From Albifimbria verrucaria (lineage: Eukaryota > Ascomycota > Sordariomycetes > Hypocreales > Stachybotryaceae): a DNA stretch of 64,000 bases. The stretch covers positions 3,100,001-3,164,000 of the forward strand of contig JAHREC010000049.1 of NCBI GenBank assembly GCA_020081605.1, written 5' to 3'. Both the position numbers and the translations under genes were made by a program. Below, piece after piece: positions 21,511 through 32,995 of this stretch. Below the pieces are notes generated by a model that did not search any database, had not been told where the DNA came from, and saw only the letters and a program-made list of their open reading frames with translations. Every line of letters begins with the position of its first letter. Position 1 is the stretch's first letter.

Positions 21511-23563
21511 GGCGATGAGGATTCTCCTCCACTATCAGATCCGAGGAAGACAGTCGGTGGGAGCGCGATGCATACAGGGGTCACCGGGTGGAAAACTTGG
21601 AGCGATAGGTTGAGGCGAGGAAAGCGAGGCTGGAGGGGAAGGCCTAAGATCTGGCGGGATAGCGCTGCAGGGTCGCTGACGTATGGGGACAGGGATCCGC
21701 CGGTGGTTGTGGGACTGGAGCTTAGCTTTAGGTACCGTATGCGCGGGTCTGGTGATTGATTGGCCTGTCACGGCGTCATGTAAAGATGATGGCGGCAGGG
21801 TAGTGACGGATGTCGGCGACCGGAATGGATGACGGCGGCGACGAGGGTGGAAGCAGCGCAAGGAGATAAGTAACGTAACGTAACGTGTTGTAGGTGCAGA
21901 GGGAGAGGAGGACGACGTTGGCTGGTTCGGGTCTAGATATCAAAGGGCCGCTGTGGCGTTTCAGTCTGCGTGCCTGGCGTTGTCGATTGCGGCAGGAACA
22001 GAGACCGGGGCTGGGTGAGTGCTAAGACATGCGCTGCACCGTTGCTGTAAGAGGGAGGTGAGGTAGGTACTGTAGGTACTGTAAATGGAAATACTGTATG
22101 TTGCTAACTTTACTCTGGCTCTCGGCGATTAGCAGACAGGGGCGAAGGGGGACCGTCCCACAGATAGCCAGATGGTCTAGATGGGTAGAATAAACTCGAA
22201 TAACGACAACAACAATAGGAAGAAAGCAGCCCAGACCTGCCCCATCTTTACTACTTATCATGCTCGCCGCAGCGGCAGGCAGCTGACCCTGACCCTTAAC
22301 CCTCAGGGTTCTCACTTGCTGATTTACCATCCTTTCAGACCGCTCAGTCACTGCCGGGAGCAGGCAATCTGATGCTCCTCTTCAGCGTACATAGTAAGTT
22401 AGGTCCTCGGAGTCCATCAAGGTCCTCAAAGTGACACATGCATCAGCCGGGGCCAATCGATTCAACGCCCTGTGCATGGCCGCTGCAACGCAATAGGCCA
22501 AGCCCCGATGGTGCACCCGCATCGCTTGGCGTTAAACCAGCGCATGCCGTGATTTTCGTCGTGCTGGCGAATTGCAGTGCAGCCCAATAAAGTCGGCTAG
22601 AGGCAGAAAGTTAGCAGAAGAGGGATTCCTCAGCACTGCCAGGGGAGGTGTGGTGACTCTATGCTACATACATACATCTTGATATAGTGTTGTTTCCCAA
22701 TCATGGCATAAATAATTAGACATATGATTGAAATAAATAAATAATAAATGAACAAATAAATAATGAAAACGGGTACTAACTGCTAGTTCCAGAGAGGACT
22801 CGCTCCGTTGTTGGTATTATTCTAACATGGAAACATACGTTGGTCTTCCTCCTATACTCCCATTATCCACTATTCGACATATATTAGCACGTCACCTGAA
22901 GCACTCCCCGAGGCGTAGGCCGTGTCACGCTCCCTACGCTGACTCCTCCCAGCCAAACGTGCGCTCAATCACTGGCCTCTGCCCAAGCATAAACACAAAC
23001 AAAACACCAAGTGATCCCGACACTGAAATTCACGGCGGAGCCCGCCTATACCTACGTCATGCCCAGCCGCGCTGACGCTTCTGCCTTGTCCCTACCAGCT
23101 GGCTGACTGCGACTCGCAAAGGGCCTCGCGGGCCTCGCTGCCGCATCACACTCTCCCTACCCGTGCCTCGCTGGCTGGCGGAGGCATCATGCGGCTCTCC
23201 TCAGATCCCTCGTACCGGATCCGTACGGCTGGGTCCCACTTCCCAATCCGGTTACAGGGTAGCTTGCAAAAATATCCCCGACCCTGCAAATCGATCGCCC
23301 ATGTGCAACTCTCAACCTCCAACTTGCGAGACATCCCATCCACGTTGCAACCCAGCACATGCGCCCTTCCACACCATCCTCGTGAGCAGAGCTCGGGTCG
23401 CCTCGCCGTATTCTTCTTCCATCTTGCAAAACATTCGTCTCGCCTTTCCGCCTCGCCTGACACGAGTCTCGAGCCCGTACAGCTAGCTATACCCAACAGC
23501 TGTGTATAAAACCCGTCCAAGCCGTCTCGCCCGCCGCCTCCAAGGCTCCGATTTCTGCCCATC
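21511..23563. other. intergenic region, no gene supported
   Basis: About 2 kb between two divergent genes. It holds GGTAGGTACTGTAGGTACTG near 22062 (related to the dispersed GTAGGTACC words) and an AAAT-rich patch at 22730-22765. Frames at 22827-23512 are open but featureless and end in the NUC1 leader. Confidence 0.5.
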
Positions 23564-24596
23564 ATGTCCAAGTCAAGCCTGGCTATGATTGCTGCCCTCA
23601 GCGCTGGAGGTGGAGCCGCGATCACCGCCGCCATGTATTCACTACGCTCCGATAACAAGCTCGCTGCCGCCCTGCAGGCGTAACTGCTTCTGCTCTCACT
23701 GCACCTCTCCCACCCGCCGCTACCAGCGCGCCGCTGGCCGTTCCTCCTACACAAGTCTTCGCCGCTCCTCCCACGCTGCCTGCTACAGCTGCCGTCGCCG
23801 GTCCCGTCAACCCTGCCGGCCTGTTCGAATACGGCTTCCCTGGTCCTGTCGCGGACGTCGCTGCCCGCTCCGCCCTGATCTCGAGCTACGACCGCCGCAC
23901 ACGCAACCCCACTGGGTTGTCGAGCACATCACCCCAGCATCGCTGGCTGTCCGCGATGGCGACCGCAAGAATAGCACCTTCCTCGAGGATGACAGCGTCC
24001 CCCAAGTTCCGCGCCCTGCTCAAGGACTACTACCGCAGCGGCTACGACCGCGGCCACCAAGTCCCCGCCGCCGACGCAAAGTGGTCCCAGAAGGCCATGG
24101 ACGAGACTTTCTACCTCTCCAACATGTGCCCCAGGTTGGCGAGGGCTTCAACCGTGATTACTGGGCTCACTTCGAGGACTTCTGCCGTCGCCTGACCGTC
24201 AAGTACCCCTCCGTCCGCATCGTCACCGGCCCTCTCTACCTGCCTCGCAAGGATCCCGTCGACAACAAGTGGTATGTCAAGTACGAGATGATTGGCAGCC
24301 CGCCCTCTGTCGCCGTCCCCACCCACTTCTACAAGGTCATCTTCGCCGAGGATGGTAAGGCCAACGGTAACGTTGCCGTCGGTGCCTTTGTCCTGCCCAA
24401 CGCCCCCATCGCCAACACCAAGCCCATCACCGACTTCGAGGTTCCTATCGAGGCCGTCGAACGTGCCAGTGGTCTCGAATTCGCCACTAAGCTGCCCCTT
24501 CAACGGAGAAAGAGACTCTGCACCGACACTGTCTGCGCCCTGGTCATCAAGGACTACGCGGACAGGCAGAAGTCCGTCGCAAAGGGGCGACAGTGA
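23564..24596 (+). CDS. NUC1: mitochondrial DNA/RNA non-specific endonuclease (EndoG/NUC1), frame broken repeatedly
   Basis: Sugar-non-specific endonuclease of the mitochondrial intermembrane space, linked to mtDNA turnover and programmed cell death. The start MSKSSLAMIAALSAGGGAAITAAMYS looks like a targeting/anchor segment, followed by a Pro/Ala-rich linker. With one C added at each of the runs 23670-23672, 23907-23910, 23999-24003 and 24129-24132 a single protein appears: GLFEYGFPGP, HWVVEHITPASL, then the active-site block DRGHQVPAADAKWS, whose His is catalytic, then FYLSNMCPQ. The protein continues RDYWAHFEDFCRRL and RIVTGPLYLP. The odd QRRKRL near 24500 probably hides three further lost bases that cancel out, restoring an FNGE-type motif before LCTDTVCALV. 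Corrected length is about 340 residues, normal. No intron is seen. Confidence 0.88.
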
Positions 24597-25123
24597 GGCC
24601 AGTAGTCGGCTTTGCTAGGCCATATTACAGCTGATACGTGGCACTGGACGACCACGGCGGATCAGCACATGGAGTTTGTTTCGTCATTTCACCCAATGTC
24701 CTTCACCTAGTCTATATAGAGCATATTGTCTTCACAGCATTTTTGGTGGGTCGGATTCGGACGTCATTTCCAACTAGAACAGTTTCGCTGGTGGCAATTC
24801 CTTGTCAATTGTTTTATCTTATTTGAGGTCGCTGGGTCTTTCAAGCGTTGGTCTCGGACGCAACGCCATCATGTACACTAGAGCACCACTTCAATGAATA
24901 CCACTATTAAATAGTACTCTAGCTTGTGATATTGCTACTTGACAAAAACATGTTACACTATTATGCTCCGACTTGTAAATGGTATCCTCTTTTGCCAGCC
25001 CACCCCTTGATAAGTCCTCTCAAGAGCCATCATGAACGCCATAAGGGGTATCGAATGACCGGTGTCGAAGGTCATGTCCCAGCAGGTTTCTACCTTGCAC
25101 GGGTGTACTTGCCCTGACGCTGC
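24597..25123. other. convergent 3' intergenic region
   Basis: Spacer between the NUC1 and PFS2 stops. Short frames only; no gene seen. Confidence 0.6.
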
Positions 25124-27454
25124 TCATGCCGAAGACTTTCTTCCTGGCTCGGGAGGGAGCCCTACCCTTCTCATGTCGGCATCGGATTGGAGTAGCGGAG
25201 GTGGAGGTACGGGCAAGGGAAGATTACCAGGCGGCAGTGGAACGCCTCCAGGAGGGGGTATGAAGCCAGGTGGCAGGGCACCAGGTGGCGGGATAGGCAC
25301 GCCGGCTCTCTTCATCATCTCGATCAGCTGCGCGGGGTCCGGAGGGTTGTTTGGATCCAGGCCAGGGAACGGCGGGGAGGTGCGCCATTCAGCGGCGGCA
25401 GAGGGAATGGAAGAGGTGGAGGAGGTGCGGATGAGCCTGGTCCAACTCCAGGAATCATGGGTGGAGGCACGCTGTTCCCGAGACCAGGCACCGTTGTTCC
25501 TCCCAATGGAAGTCCAGGAATGCCAGCAGAGAGTCCAGGAAGACCAGGGAGGCCGGGCACAGGAGGTTTGGCATCCTGATCGACGAGGGCATCCATCTCG
25601 TCCTCCAGCTCCTGTTGCTCTTCTTCCTGTCTTTGACGACGGTTGCCTCGTCGATCCCAAGTGCCTTGCGCTTCGGCGGCTGCTTCACCAATGTGATAGC
25701 GGTCCTGAAAGACTTCGGTATCTCCTGGCCGAGCACGCGTCCAGAAACGGGTGATTCGATCGTTGGAACCAGACGCCAGGACGTGGCCAAGTGGGTGCCA
25801 ATCCAAGGACCAGATGACATTGTCGTGGGCGAAGGGAACCTTGTGCGTGGGCCACACGGATTGAGCTGGCGTTGAGCTTGGGTCGACGCTGTCATACGGC
25901 GCCACCGTCAAGAGCTGGCCTGCCGGGGTTGGGGAATCCAAGAGGTAGTGGAACATGGATCCGTCTGTTCCTCCAGTGGTAAGCAGGTTCGGGTGGATGG
26001 GATGCCACACGAGGGTGGAAATATCCCTTTCATGTCCCTTCAGGAGGCAAATGTCACGCATCATTCTCAAGTCGAAGATACGTGCCGTTTGATCTCGGGC
26101 TGACGTTGCTAGACAAGCGCCACGCACCTTCTCAAAAAGGACCTTTGTGATTGTGCTCTTGTGTCCGTGGAGGGTCGTCAGACAGCGACTGGTTCAGGGG
26201 TCCCAGAGCTTTACCAAATGATCCTTGGATCCAGACACGAGCAGACCTTTCGAAGGATGCCAATCTACCGTCTTTGCATCCCAACCGTGGCCCTCTAATT
26301 TCGACTCCATGGAGCCTAGAGCAAAATCAAAGATTTTCAAGGTCGAGTCGTCAGAGGCTGTGACAAACTTGGTGTCGCTGGGGCTGAAGGCCAAGTCTCT
26401 GATGGGGTCTGAGTGAGCGTTGATGCTCTGGACGTTGTTGAAGTTAGGCTGCCAATACTTGATCAAGCCGTCGTGATCACCGGAAATCAGCCAGTCATCG
26501 CTGTGGGAATATTGCAGCGCTCGAATGGCAGAGTCGTGCGCTTGCATGATGGTTTCGAAGTTGAAGCCAGTACCATTCCACAGGGTGAACTCGCCCATGG
26601 TGGAGGCTGTTAGGAGTCTTCGGCCTTCGGGAGTCCATCTTACTACATTGATAGGGTGCTTGATCTTGTTGAGGGAAGAGTGAAGGTGCTTGAGGGAATT
26701 GAGTCGGATGGGAGAGTTGGCCGAGCGGCCGGCGGCACCATCTTAGTATTGTTAGCATCGAAGGGAAACCCTGGGCATCGTTGGAGTACTTACATCAACA
26801 ATGTAGCTGACACTGGGCCGCTCGGCCTCGCCTTGATAGGAACCTTTGTAATTGGGAACACGGTTCCGTTGCCAATGGGTTATCGTGGCACTATAATCGG
26901 TGACGGGGCCTAGAAATAAGTGTCAGCATTAAGGATATGCACCTGAAGGTTTTTGTAAATGTGCAAAACGCGCTGACTGAGAATACGGAATGACTGGGCT
27001 ATATGAGGGGCAAGGATATGGTTTGAAGCTCAGAAAGAAGATGATTTGCTTTTATATTCTATAGCAAGATGGGGTTGTTGATATATTGGAAGTAGCGAGG
27101 CCTCGAACATAAATGTTGGTTCTCTTCCACGAATATAGAGTGTTGTTGACGAAAATGAAAGAACCATGTGTGTTATATTCCATTGACACTAGCCAACAGT
27201 GAGCTGCCAACACAATAGCTCTTAATAAATATCATTACAGTCATTGATGACATGATATTGGCGATGTTGGTAACAAGAGTAGCTCATGCGGCGAGATCAA
27301 GGTCGAAGTTGACAAATAGTAGAATTGTCACAAGTGAAGAATACCGCGTTAAAACAAAACCGAAATACTTACGTCTACCCCTGACCTTAACAAAGGCCCC
27401 ATCTTGCCCTTGAGCGCCTCCCCGGTCGCCATCACCACGAGGCTCATAAGCCAT
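25124..27454 (-). CDS. PFS2: polyadenylation factor subunit 2 (WD40 protein Pfs2/WDR33)
   Basis: WD40 subunit of the cleavage and polyadenylation factor, which binds the poly(A) signal with the Yth1-type subunit. Exons are 27454-27373 ([15 protein letters not shown]...), 26909-26794 ([15 protein letters not shown]...) and 26741-25124. The WD repeats read in order: [121 protein letters not shown]. The C-terminus is Gly/Pro-rich and ends [12 protein letters not shown]. Frameshifts lie at the runs 26694-26696 and 25374-25377; one added base repairs each. Separately, an in-frame TGA at 26194-26196 replaces the Arg expected after KLWDP. PFS2 is essential, so all three are probably sequence errors, but the TGA is a substitution and deserves checking. 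Confidence 0.9.
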
Positions 27455-28999
27455 CGCTACGGATCGTGTGTAGTGGACGGTGCATCAATGGCGACGTGTT
27501 TCAAGGGGATAGATGCTTCGAATGATGCAGCAATTGAAGCGGGTGGTTGGCGGGATCGAATTGGCCTTTGAAGATCACCAGACCTTGGTGTGGTGCGGAT
27601 TTAATATGAGATTTCGAGAGCTAGGTTGGGCGCGTGATAGCTTCTCTGAGTGACGAGGTCTGGTGGTGAGATTGATTCACCTATCAAACAATGACACAAG
27701 GGTGCAAGGAGCTTAATTAAGCGATGATCTGCCGAGACTGTAGTGCAAGCGCAGGGCAGCTGCAGAGCAAATGCAGGTTGTGAGAAAAGGCCATTGGAGA
27801 TTCTTGGGAACGTCATGTGACTTGGCTCTCAATCTTAGTCAGCGGTCCGGTCCAGGATGGCTTCGGGGAGGTACCATGGTACCTTTACTGTACAGTTGGT
27901 TGCCCTTGGATGCTAGAATTCCTCTAATCGTGGGATGGTTTAAAGAGCCCACCGATACGAAATACAGCTTTGTCATGAAGATGCAAGGGATATTGGCCCA
28001 GAGCTGTTTAGACCAACAACCGAGGTGGCGCAGGAACTATTCTTTTGCTGGTGAGGCCTAAGCTACCTGACCATAATAGGTGCTTGGGCTGGACCGAAGT
28101 CTAATTCCTTCAACAAGACGGTTGATTGTTGAAGGCAACTAATGAACCCTGGGTTGATCCAATGTCTCATACACCGCCTGTGCTTATCCGGGTGAGCAGC
28201 CGCATGCTCGCAACTGCATAAGGTAGCTACTGTACGTGGGCCAGGCAGGCGAGTTACGGCGAGCGCCGAGATAGATCATAGGGCAGATACGACATGCAAG
28301 GTCCCAGAATCACATGCTTGAGAGGTGCAGTTGACGGCTTCTGTCATGAATAATCGATGCAGGCTGCTCCACTTGCTATCAGCGCTTGAAGAAAACACCC
28401 TGCTAGTGTGATGCGGGAGACCAAGGCCTTCATTCCCGTGCCTGCGCGCGCTCGAATGAAACAGGAAAACGACTGAGCCGTTGATATCTGACCCTCCAAC
28501 TACTGTATGTACTGTGCTGTAAACTAACTCAATCAATTAAACACGCACAAGCCAGACCGGGCACCCGGATGTTTCTCTTCCAGCACGTTGGCTAATACCT
28601 GCGCTCGAACCATCCCGCGCCCCGCCAACGTTACATACCATTGCTGAAGCCGAGCCCGATGCGTTTCTGGTTCGGTAGGTCCCTTGGCTCAATTCAATTG
28701 CTCGACGGGGGAAAAATAGATATCCTCTCGCTCTCCTCCCTCATCTCACCCCCGATCCTCTTGCACCGGCTCGAGAAGCTGTGGCAGGGCACGTTGTTGC
28801 ATCGTGTCCGTCTGCGAGCAAGTCCATTCCATCTTCGCCTCTGCTGCAGCTATACTGCGTCACATTTCGTATACAGCGCCTCACCTCTATCCGTGCTATT
28901 TCCAGCAGCAGACGCAATCCACTGTCTCTCACACCACTGCCAGCCGGTAGCTTCAACACTCAACAACAACACCTCGGCTTTCATTCTAAAACACTTTGA
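27455..28999. other. divergent intergenic region
   Basis: 1.5 kb between PFS2 and the DGAT1-type gene. It contains a perfect 14-bp palindrome GGTACCATGGTACC at 27870-27883. Frames at 27771-28061 and 28276-28536 are short and featureless. The last 250 bp are C/T-rich leader sequence. Confidence 0.5.
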
Positions 29000-30656
29000 A
29001 TGATGAATTCCGCCACGGCGACCAGCGTCCAGACCACCAATGGCGCTGCGACCAGGCGCGGTGCCCCAGACTTGACAGAGGTCGAACCCAAGCAGGCCAC
29101 CACCCTCGAGAAGCTCCATACCACGACCCAGCGCAAGTATCGCCATGTCGCCGCTGTTCACTCCAAGGTCCGGCCCTCGTGCCTCAGTCAAGACTCCGAT
29201 TCCCTACCAGCTTCATTGGCTTTCGAAATCTGATGGTTATCGTCCTCGGTAAGCAACCCCCTTTAATTATCTCTGTATTTCGTCATTAATGCTTGGCAGT
29301 GGTCGGCAACTTCAGGTTGATGATTGAGAATATGCAAAAGGTCAGCCATTCCGATAGCCTGCTGAGATTGAACGGGCCCTGACTGTCTTGTAGTATGGTG
29401 TTTTGATCTGCCTCCGATGTCACGATTTCCGTCGTCAAGACATTTGGCTGGGCGTGTTGCTCTACGTCCTCATCCCCTTCCATTTATTCGCAGCTTATCT
29501 CATTGAGCGATCTGCGGCTCAGCAAGCCCGGGGCTCGCGAAAGCGCATCAAGGAAGGCTCATCGGGACCGTCCGAGGAGGACAAGAAGGCCTTTCATTCC
29601 ACCTGGGTTCTCATCGCATGGGCCCACGCAATCAACGTCACCCTGGCCCTGGCCATCACCACCGTCGTCGTCTATTTCTACGTCCACCATCCCCTCATCG
29701 GCACTCTGACAGAGCTCCATGCCATCATTGTCTGGCTGAAGACGGCTTCCTATGCCTTGACCAATCGAGATCTGCGCCATGCATACCTGCACCCTGTCAA
29801 GGGAGAGCTGGTACCAGAGCTGTACAAGGACTGCCAGTACCCCAGAATGTCACCATGAATAACCTGTGCTACTTCTGGCTTGCGCCAACGCTGGTGTATC
29901 AGCCTGTCTATCCTCGCACCGACAAGATCAGATGGGTGTTTGTACTCAAGAGGGTGGCTGAGATCTGTGTCCTGAGTGCTTTCATCTGGGTTGCCAGTGC
30001 CCAGTACGCGACGCCCGTCCTTCGCAACTCGCTGGATAAAATCGCCTCGCTGGACTTGACCTCCATTCTTGAACGTCTATTGAAGCTCTCTACCATTTCT
30101 CTCGTTATCTGGCTTGCGGGCTTTTTCGCGCTGTTCCAGTCATTCCTCAACGCCCTTGCCGAAGTAACGAGGTTTGGTGACAGATCCTTTTACGAGGAGT
30201 GGTGGAACAGCGAGAGTCTGGGCGCATACTGGCGAACCTGGAACAAGCCAGTATACACTTACTTCAAGCGACATGTTTATATGCCCATGTTAGGTCGTGG
30301 ATGGAGCCCTGGAGCCGCCAGCACTGCTGTCTTCTTCGCTTCGGCAGTCCTCCACGAAATCCTTGTCGGAGTGCCCACGCATAACATCATTGGTATGGAT
30401 ATTTCTTCACGTTAAATTTAAGGCGTTGGCTAATTTCACTAGGTGTTGCTTTCTTTGGAATGTTCCTCCAGCTTCCCTAATCGCAATCACCACACCTCTA
30501 GAGAAGATGAAACTCGGACATACTGGCAAGGTTATTGGCAACTGTATCTTCTGGGTCTCATTTACCATTTTTGGACAGCCGTTTGCTGCCCTGATGTACT
30601 TTTATGCCTGGCAGGCCAAGTACGGCAGCGTCAGCAAAACAGCAGTTGCGCCGTAA
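29000..30656 (+). CDS. diacylglycerol/sterol O-acyltransferase (MBOAT, DGAT1-type)
   Basis: ER membrane enzyme making triacylglycerol (or steryl ester) from acyl-CoA. Exons: 29000-29248, 29300-29340, 29394-30392, 30443-30656. It starts MMNSATATSVQTTNGAA. Seen in order: KYRHVAAVHSKVRPSCLS, FIGFRNLMVIVL, an eight-helix-type hydrophobic body, QNVTMNNLCYFWLAPTLVYQ, the FYEEWWN motif, YFKRHVYMPML, and SAVLHEILVGVP with the MBOAT catalytic His. It ends KYGSVSKTAVAP. The Asn-Leu-Cys-Tyr-Phe block and FYxxWWN favour DGAT1 over ARE-type sterol acyltransferase. Frameshifts at the C runs 29202-29204, 29840-29843 and 30475-30477 are each repaired by one added C. Corrected length is about 500 residues. 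It is convergent with STE14, with only 92 bp between stops. Confidence 0.88.
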
Positions 30657-30748
30657 TCAGTACCACGAGTGCGTCTCAGTATCTTTAATCAGTTGAATTT
30701 GGTGCAAGCAGATAGAATTAACGGTTAACGACTTTGATCATTATGCTA

Positions 30749-31629
30749 TTACCGTATGAATGGTATACGTGTGCCAACCCTGTCTCGATATTCAACGTAC
30801 TCCTTCTGAAAGAACTCAACCAGCTTCGCCTCCTCATGCCTGATCCTGTGACTGAAAAATGTCCACAGTACATAAGCGTAAGCAAAAAGCGAACGACATT
30901 GCCCATAACCAACTGGGTACCGAGGCCCCAATAGAAGAAACCAAAGTAGCTAGGGTGTCGGAACCAACTGTAGATGCCTGATGTGACCAACTGATGCGAT
31001 GCTGCTTTGCGTGTCTGCACATGGTGATTGAAGCTTGCTCCAGCCTCGAGCATCGCCACTGAGCGGACCACCTGTCCAACAGCAACCATGGCAAGACCTA
31101 TGGCTAGAAGCACAGGGCCAAGGTGGAATGGTGCCCAGCTGCGATTGGGGAAGAAGACGCTGACGATAAGACATTCAAGAAACGCGCTGCTGTGTGCAAC
31201 GGCGTAAGAGGGCCAGTTGGCCGTCAGGAGGAAACTGTCGATGCTGGCCACGATGGTGTTTTTCTCCGCTGTGGTCCAGAACTCTAAGAAATGGAAGATG
31301 GACAAGGCTGTCAGGAAGAAGGGAAGCCGCCAGCCAGGGCTATCGGTAAAGAACAGAGTGACGGCAGTTGAGATGACGCCGATGGCGAGGGCGATGCCGA
31401 GACAGAAGGCTCTCAGGGCAATGCCAGACAAAGACTTTGGTTGACCCGGGAAAAACGGCTTCATTTGAGAGTAGCTTAGAATTGCCGGTGACTCGTCTAG
31501 GTCATCCGAGTCATATTCGTAGTCGTCATGGCCATTCGGCCCCTGAGTCGGCGTGCGTGAGGCGTGAGTTGAAGAATGACCTCGGTTGCGACTGGAGTCC
31601 CAGTCCACGCTTGAAGACATGGCTGCCAA
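30749..31629 (-). CDS. STE14: protein-S-isoprenylcysteine O-methyltransferase (ICMT/Ste14)
   Basis: Methylates the C-terminal prenylcysteine of CaaX proteins such as Ras, Rho and a-type pheromones, in the ER membrane. It starts MAAMSSSVDWDSS; the Met three codons later is an alternative. An acidic cytosolic arm and PFFPGQPKSLSGIALRAFCLG lead into several membrane helices. Family motifs follow: FHFLEFWTTA, SFNHHVQTRKAASHQLVTSGIYSWFRHPSYFGFF in two parts, then after a frameshift FFSHRIRHEEAKLVEFF and YRDRVGTRIPFI. RHPxYxG and the HEE block bind S-adenosylmethionine. The frame breaks at the run 30884-30888 (five T on the coding strand). A sixth T gives NVVRFFAYAYVLWTFFSHR, so this error is in an A/T run. 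Corrected length is about 293 residues. Confidence 0.9.
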
Positions 31630-32124
31630 GGCTCAATAAAATGCCACAGTTTGATATGAGAAGCAGAATCGCGCTTCCGCCAAGGTAATCGCTGGTAGTG
31701 GTCGCGTGCAGCCTTGGGAGATGGCAGCTCGACGTTGCCAGAAAAAGCTGTGATAAGAAGGAGAAGTGTTGGTGATAAAAGAGGGGATAGAAAGGATTCT
31801 ACACAAAACAAGCTCCGACAGGGATGACTTAAGTATTACATGGAAACAATAGTAAGAATGCGGCTGGACGACGCCTCGAGTGCGCAAGTCGGGCAAAGTA
31901 TTGTGGTTGAAGAACAATGATAAGTTATTTGTTCGATAGTGGGTGAACGGAAGCGCCTAATTAACCGAAACTACCATGTGCCTCCTGACACGCCAAAACG
32001 CCAGCCGTACGTCACCCGGACCATGCACGCCATTCCATACCACAACGCCATAGCGATACCCATACATAAAGATTTTTATATCATTCACCGGTGTGCCAAA
32101 CAGTGTGCGCACTTTTGTATAGCT
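31630..32124. other. intergenic region, no gene seen
   Basis: Spacer between the STE14 start and the TMEM170-like stop, both on the minus strand; it should hold the STE14 promoter. No coding signal. Confidence 0.5.
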
Positions 32125-32602
32125 TCATAGACCACCCTGGATTGAGAACGAGGATATAATCAGGACCAGCACGCTGATAAAGGCCCAGACGCAAGGGATC
32201 CAGGTGTTCATTTCGTAGTATCCTGCCTTGTAAACAGCACCGAGTCTGCAGAACCCAATTAGTCGATGCAACGAAGGGTCGTTGCTGAACTTACACCACT
32301 CCAATTAAGCTGCCCGCGAGCAGCCCTTCAAGGAGCCGCCGCGAGGAGATAGACCAGTGGCACCACCCACAGAAGCCGCCATGATGACTTGGTCCAGCTG
32401 CCCACGGCCATGGCGATGAAGACGGCTCCCAGATGGAAGGCGCCGTAGACTATGAGCGTCCATTGTATCGTGAAGCGCACCACGTCGGAGATGTAGTAGA
32501 GCGTGTATTGTCTATTCGGGGTATTGTCCGAAAGAGCGTCGATGCTGAGCGAGGAAAGCCCGGCGACTCGTAGCCCTCTGGCGGCGTGCCTCGGCGTGAC
32601 AT
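32125..32602 (-). CDS. TMEM170-like integral membrane protein (two frame breaks)
   Basis: Two exons (32602-32295 and 32245-32125) with a 49-nt intron. The predicted start is MSRRGTPPEGYESPGFPRSAS. One base added to the GGGG run 32518-32521 leads to RQYTLYYISDVVRFTIQWT. Helices follow (LIVYGAFHLGAVFIAMAVG, LLWVVPLVYLLAAA). After a second shift near 32332 comes EGLLAGSLIGVVLGAVYKAGYYEMNTW, then a last helix ending SSFSIQGGL. The order of a short cytosolic arm, HLGA, then GSLIGxxLGAVYKAG and W helices resembles the TMEM170 family, which shapes ER sheets and nuclear envelope in animals. The second shift needs two bases added to, or one removed from, a C pair, so it is less certain. About 140 residues; function in fungi is inference. 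Confidence 0.65.
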
Positions 32603-32995
32603 GGGGTCTTGCTACGACGTGGTCGGCTGCATGATATAGATCTCGGCTCGGGAGCGTTGAAAGCACTGTCGTGCGCTCGTTGCTCGTTGTCGCAAAGGGG
32701 ATTTGGAGGATTGAAGTTGCTGGCTCGACGTCCCTTAGCAGGGCGTGACTTTGGATGTTCCAATTGCACCAGGTACTCCTGGACCCCTGATTAGCGCCCC
32801 TCAGTGGACACGCCCAGCGCATGCAACCGCTAACGTGATGTCCCATCGGCAAGCTTACAGGAGACGTCATTTCGTACCTCGGCAAAAGCTCCTCGGCCGG
32901 CCTCAACCTCCTACACCACAGCGCAATTCCTACAACTTGTCTGCTCACGCCAAATGCGCTTCTGCACCACGTAGAGCCCGAACTTGCCGACAGCC
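32603..32995. promoter_or_regulatory. divergent promoter region (TMEM170-like / PEX8)
   Basis: 393 bp between divergent starts. No separate gene is supported; a minus-strand frame across it is an upstream extension of the TMEM170-like ORF without conserved features. Confidence 0.5.

Noticed and set aside
22280..22310. CCCTGACCCTTAACCCTCAGGG as telomere-like repeat
   Set aside because: Only irregular short copies, not TTAGGG tandem repeats; no sign of a chromosome end.
26194..26196. A-to-I editing as the explanation of the PFS2 TGA
   Set aside because: Editing UGA would give Trp where Arg is expected, and fungal stop-codon editing mainly affects UAG.
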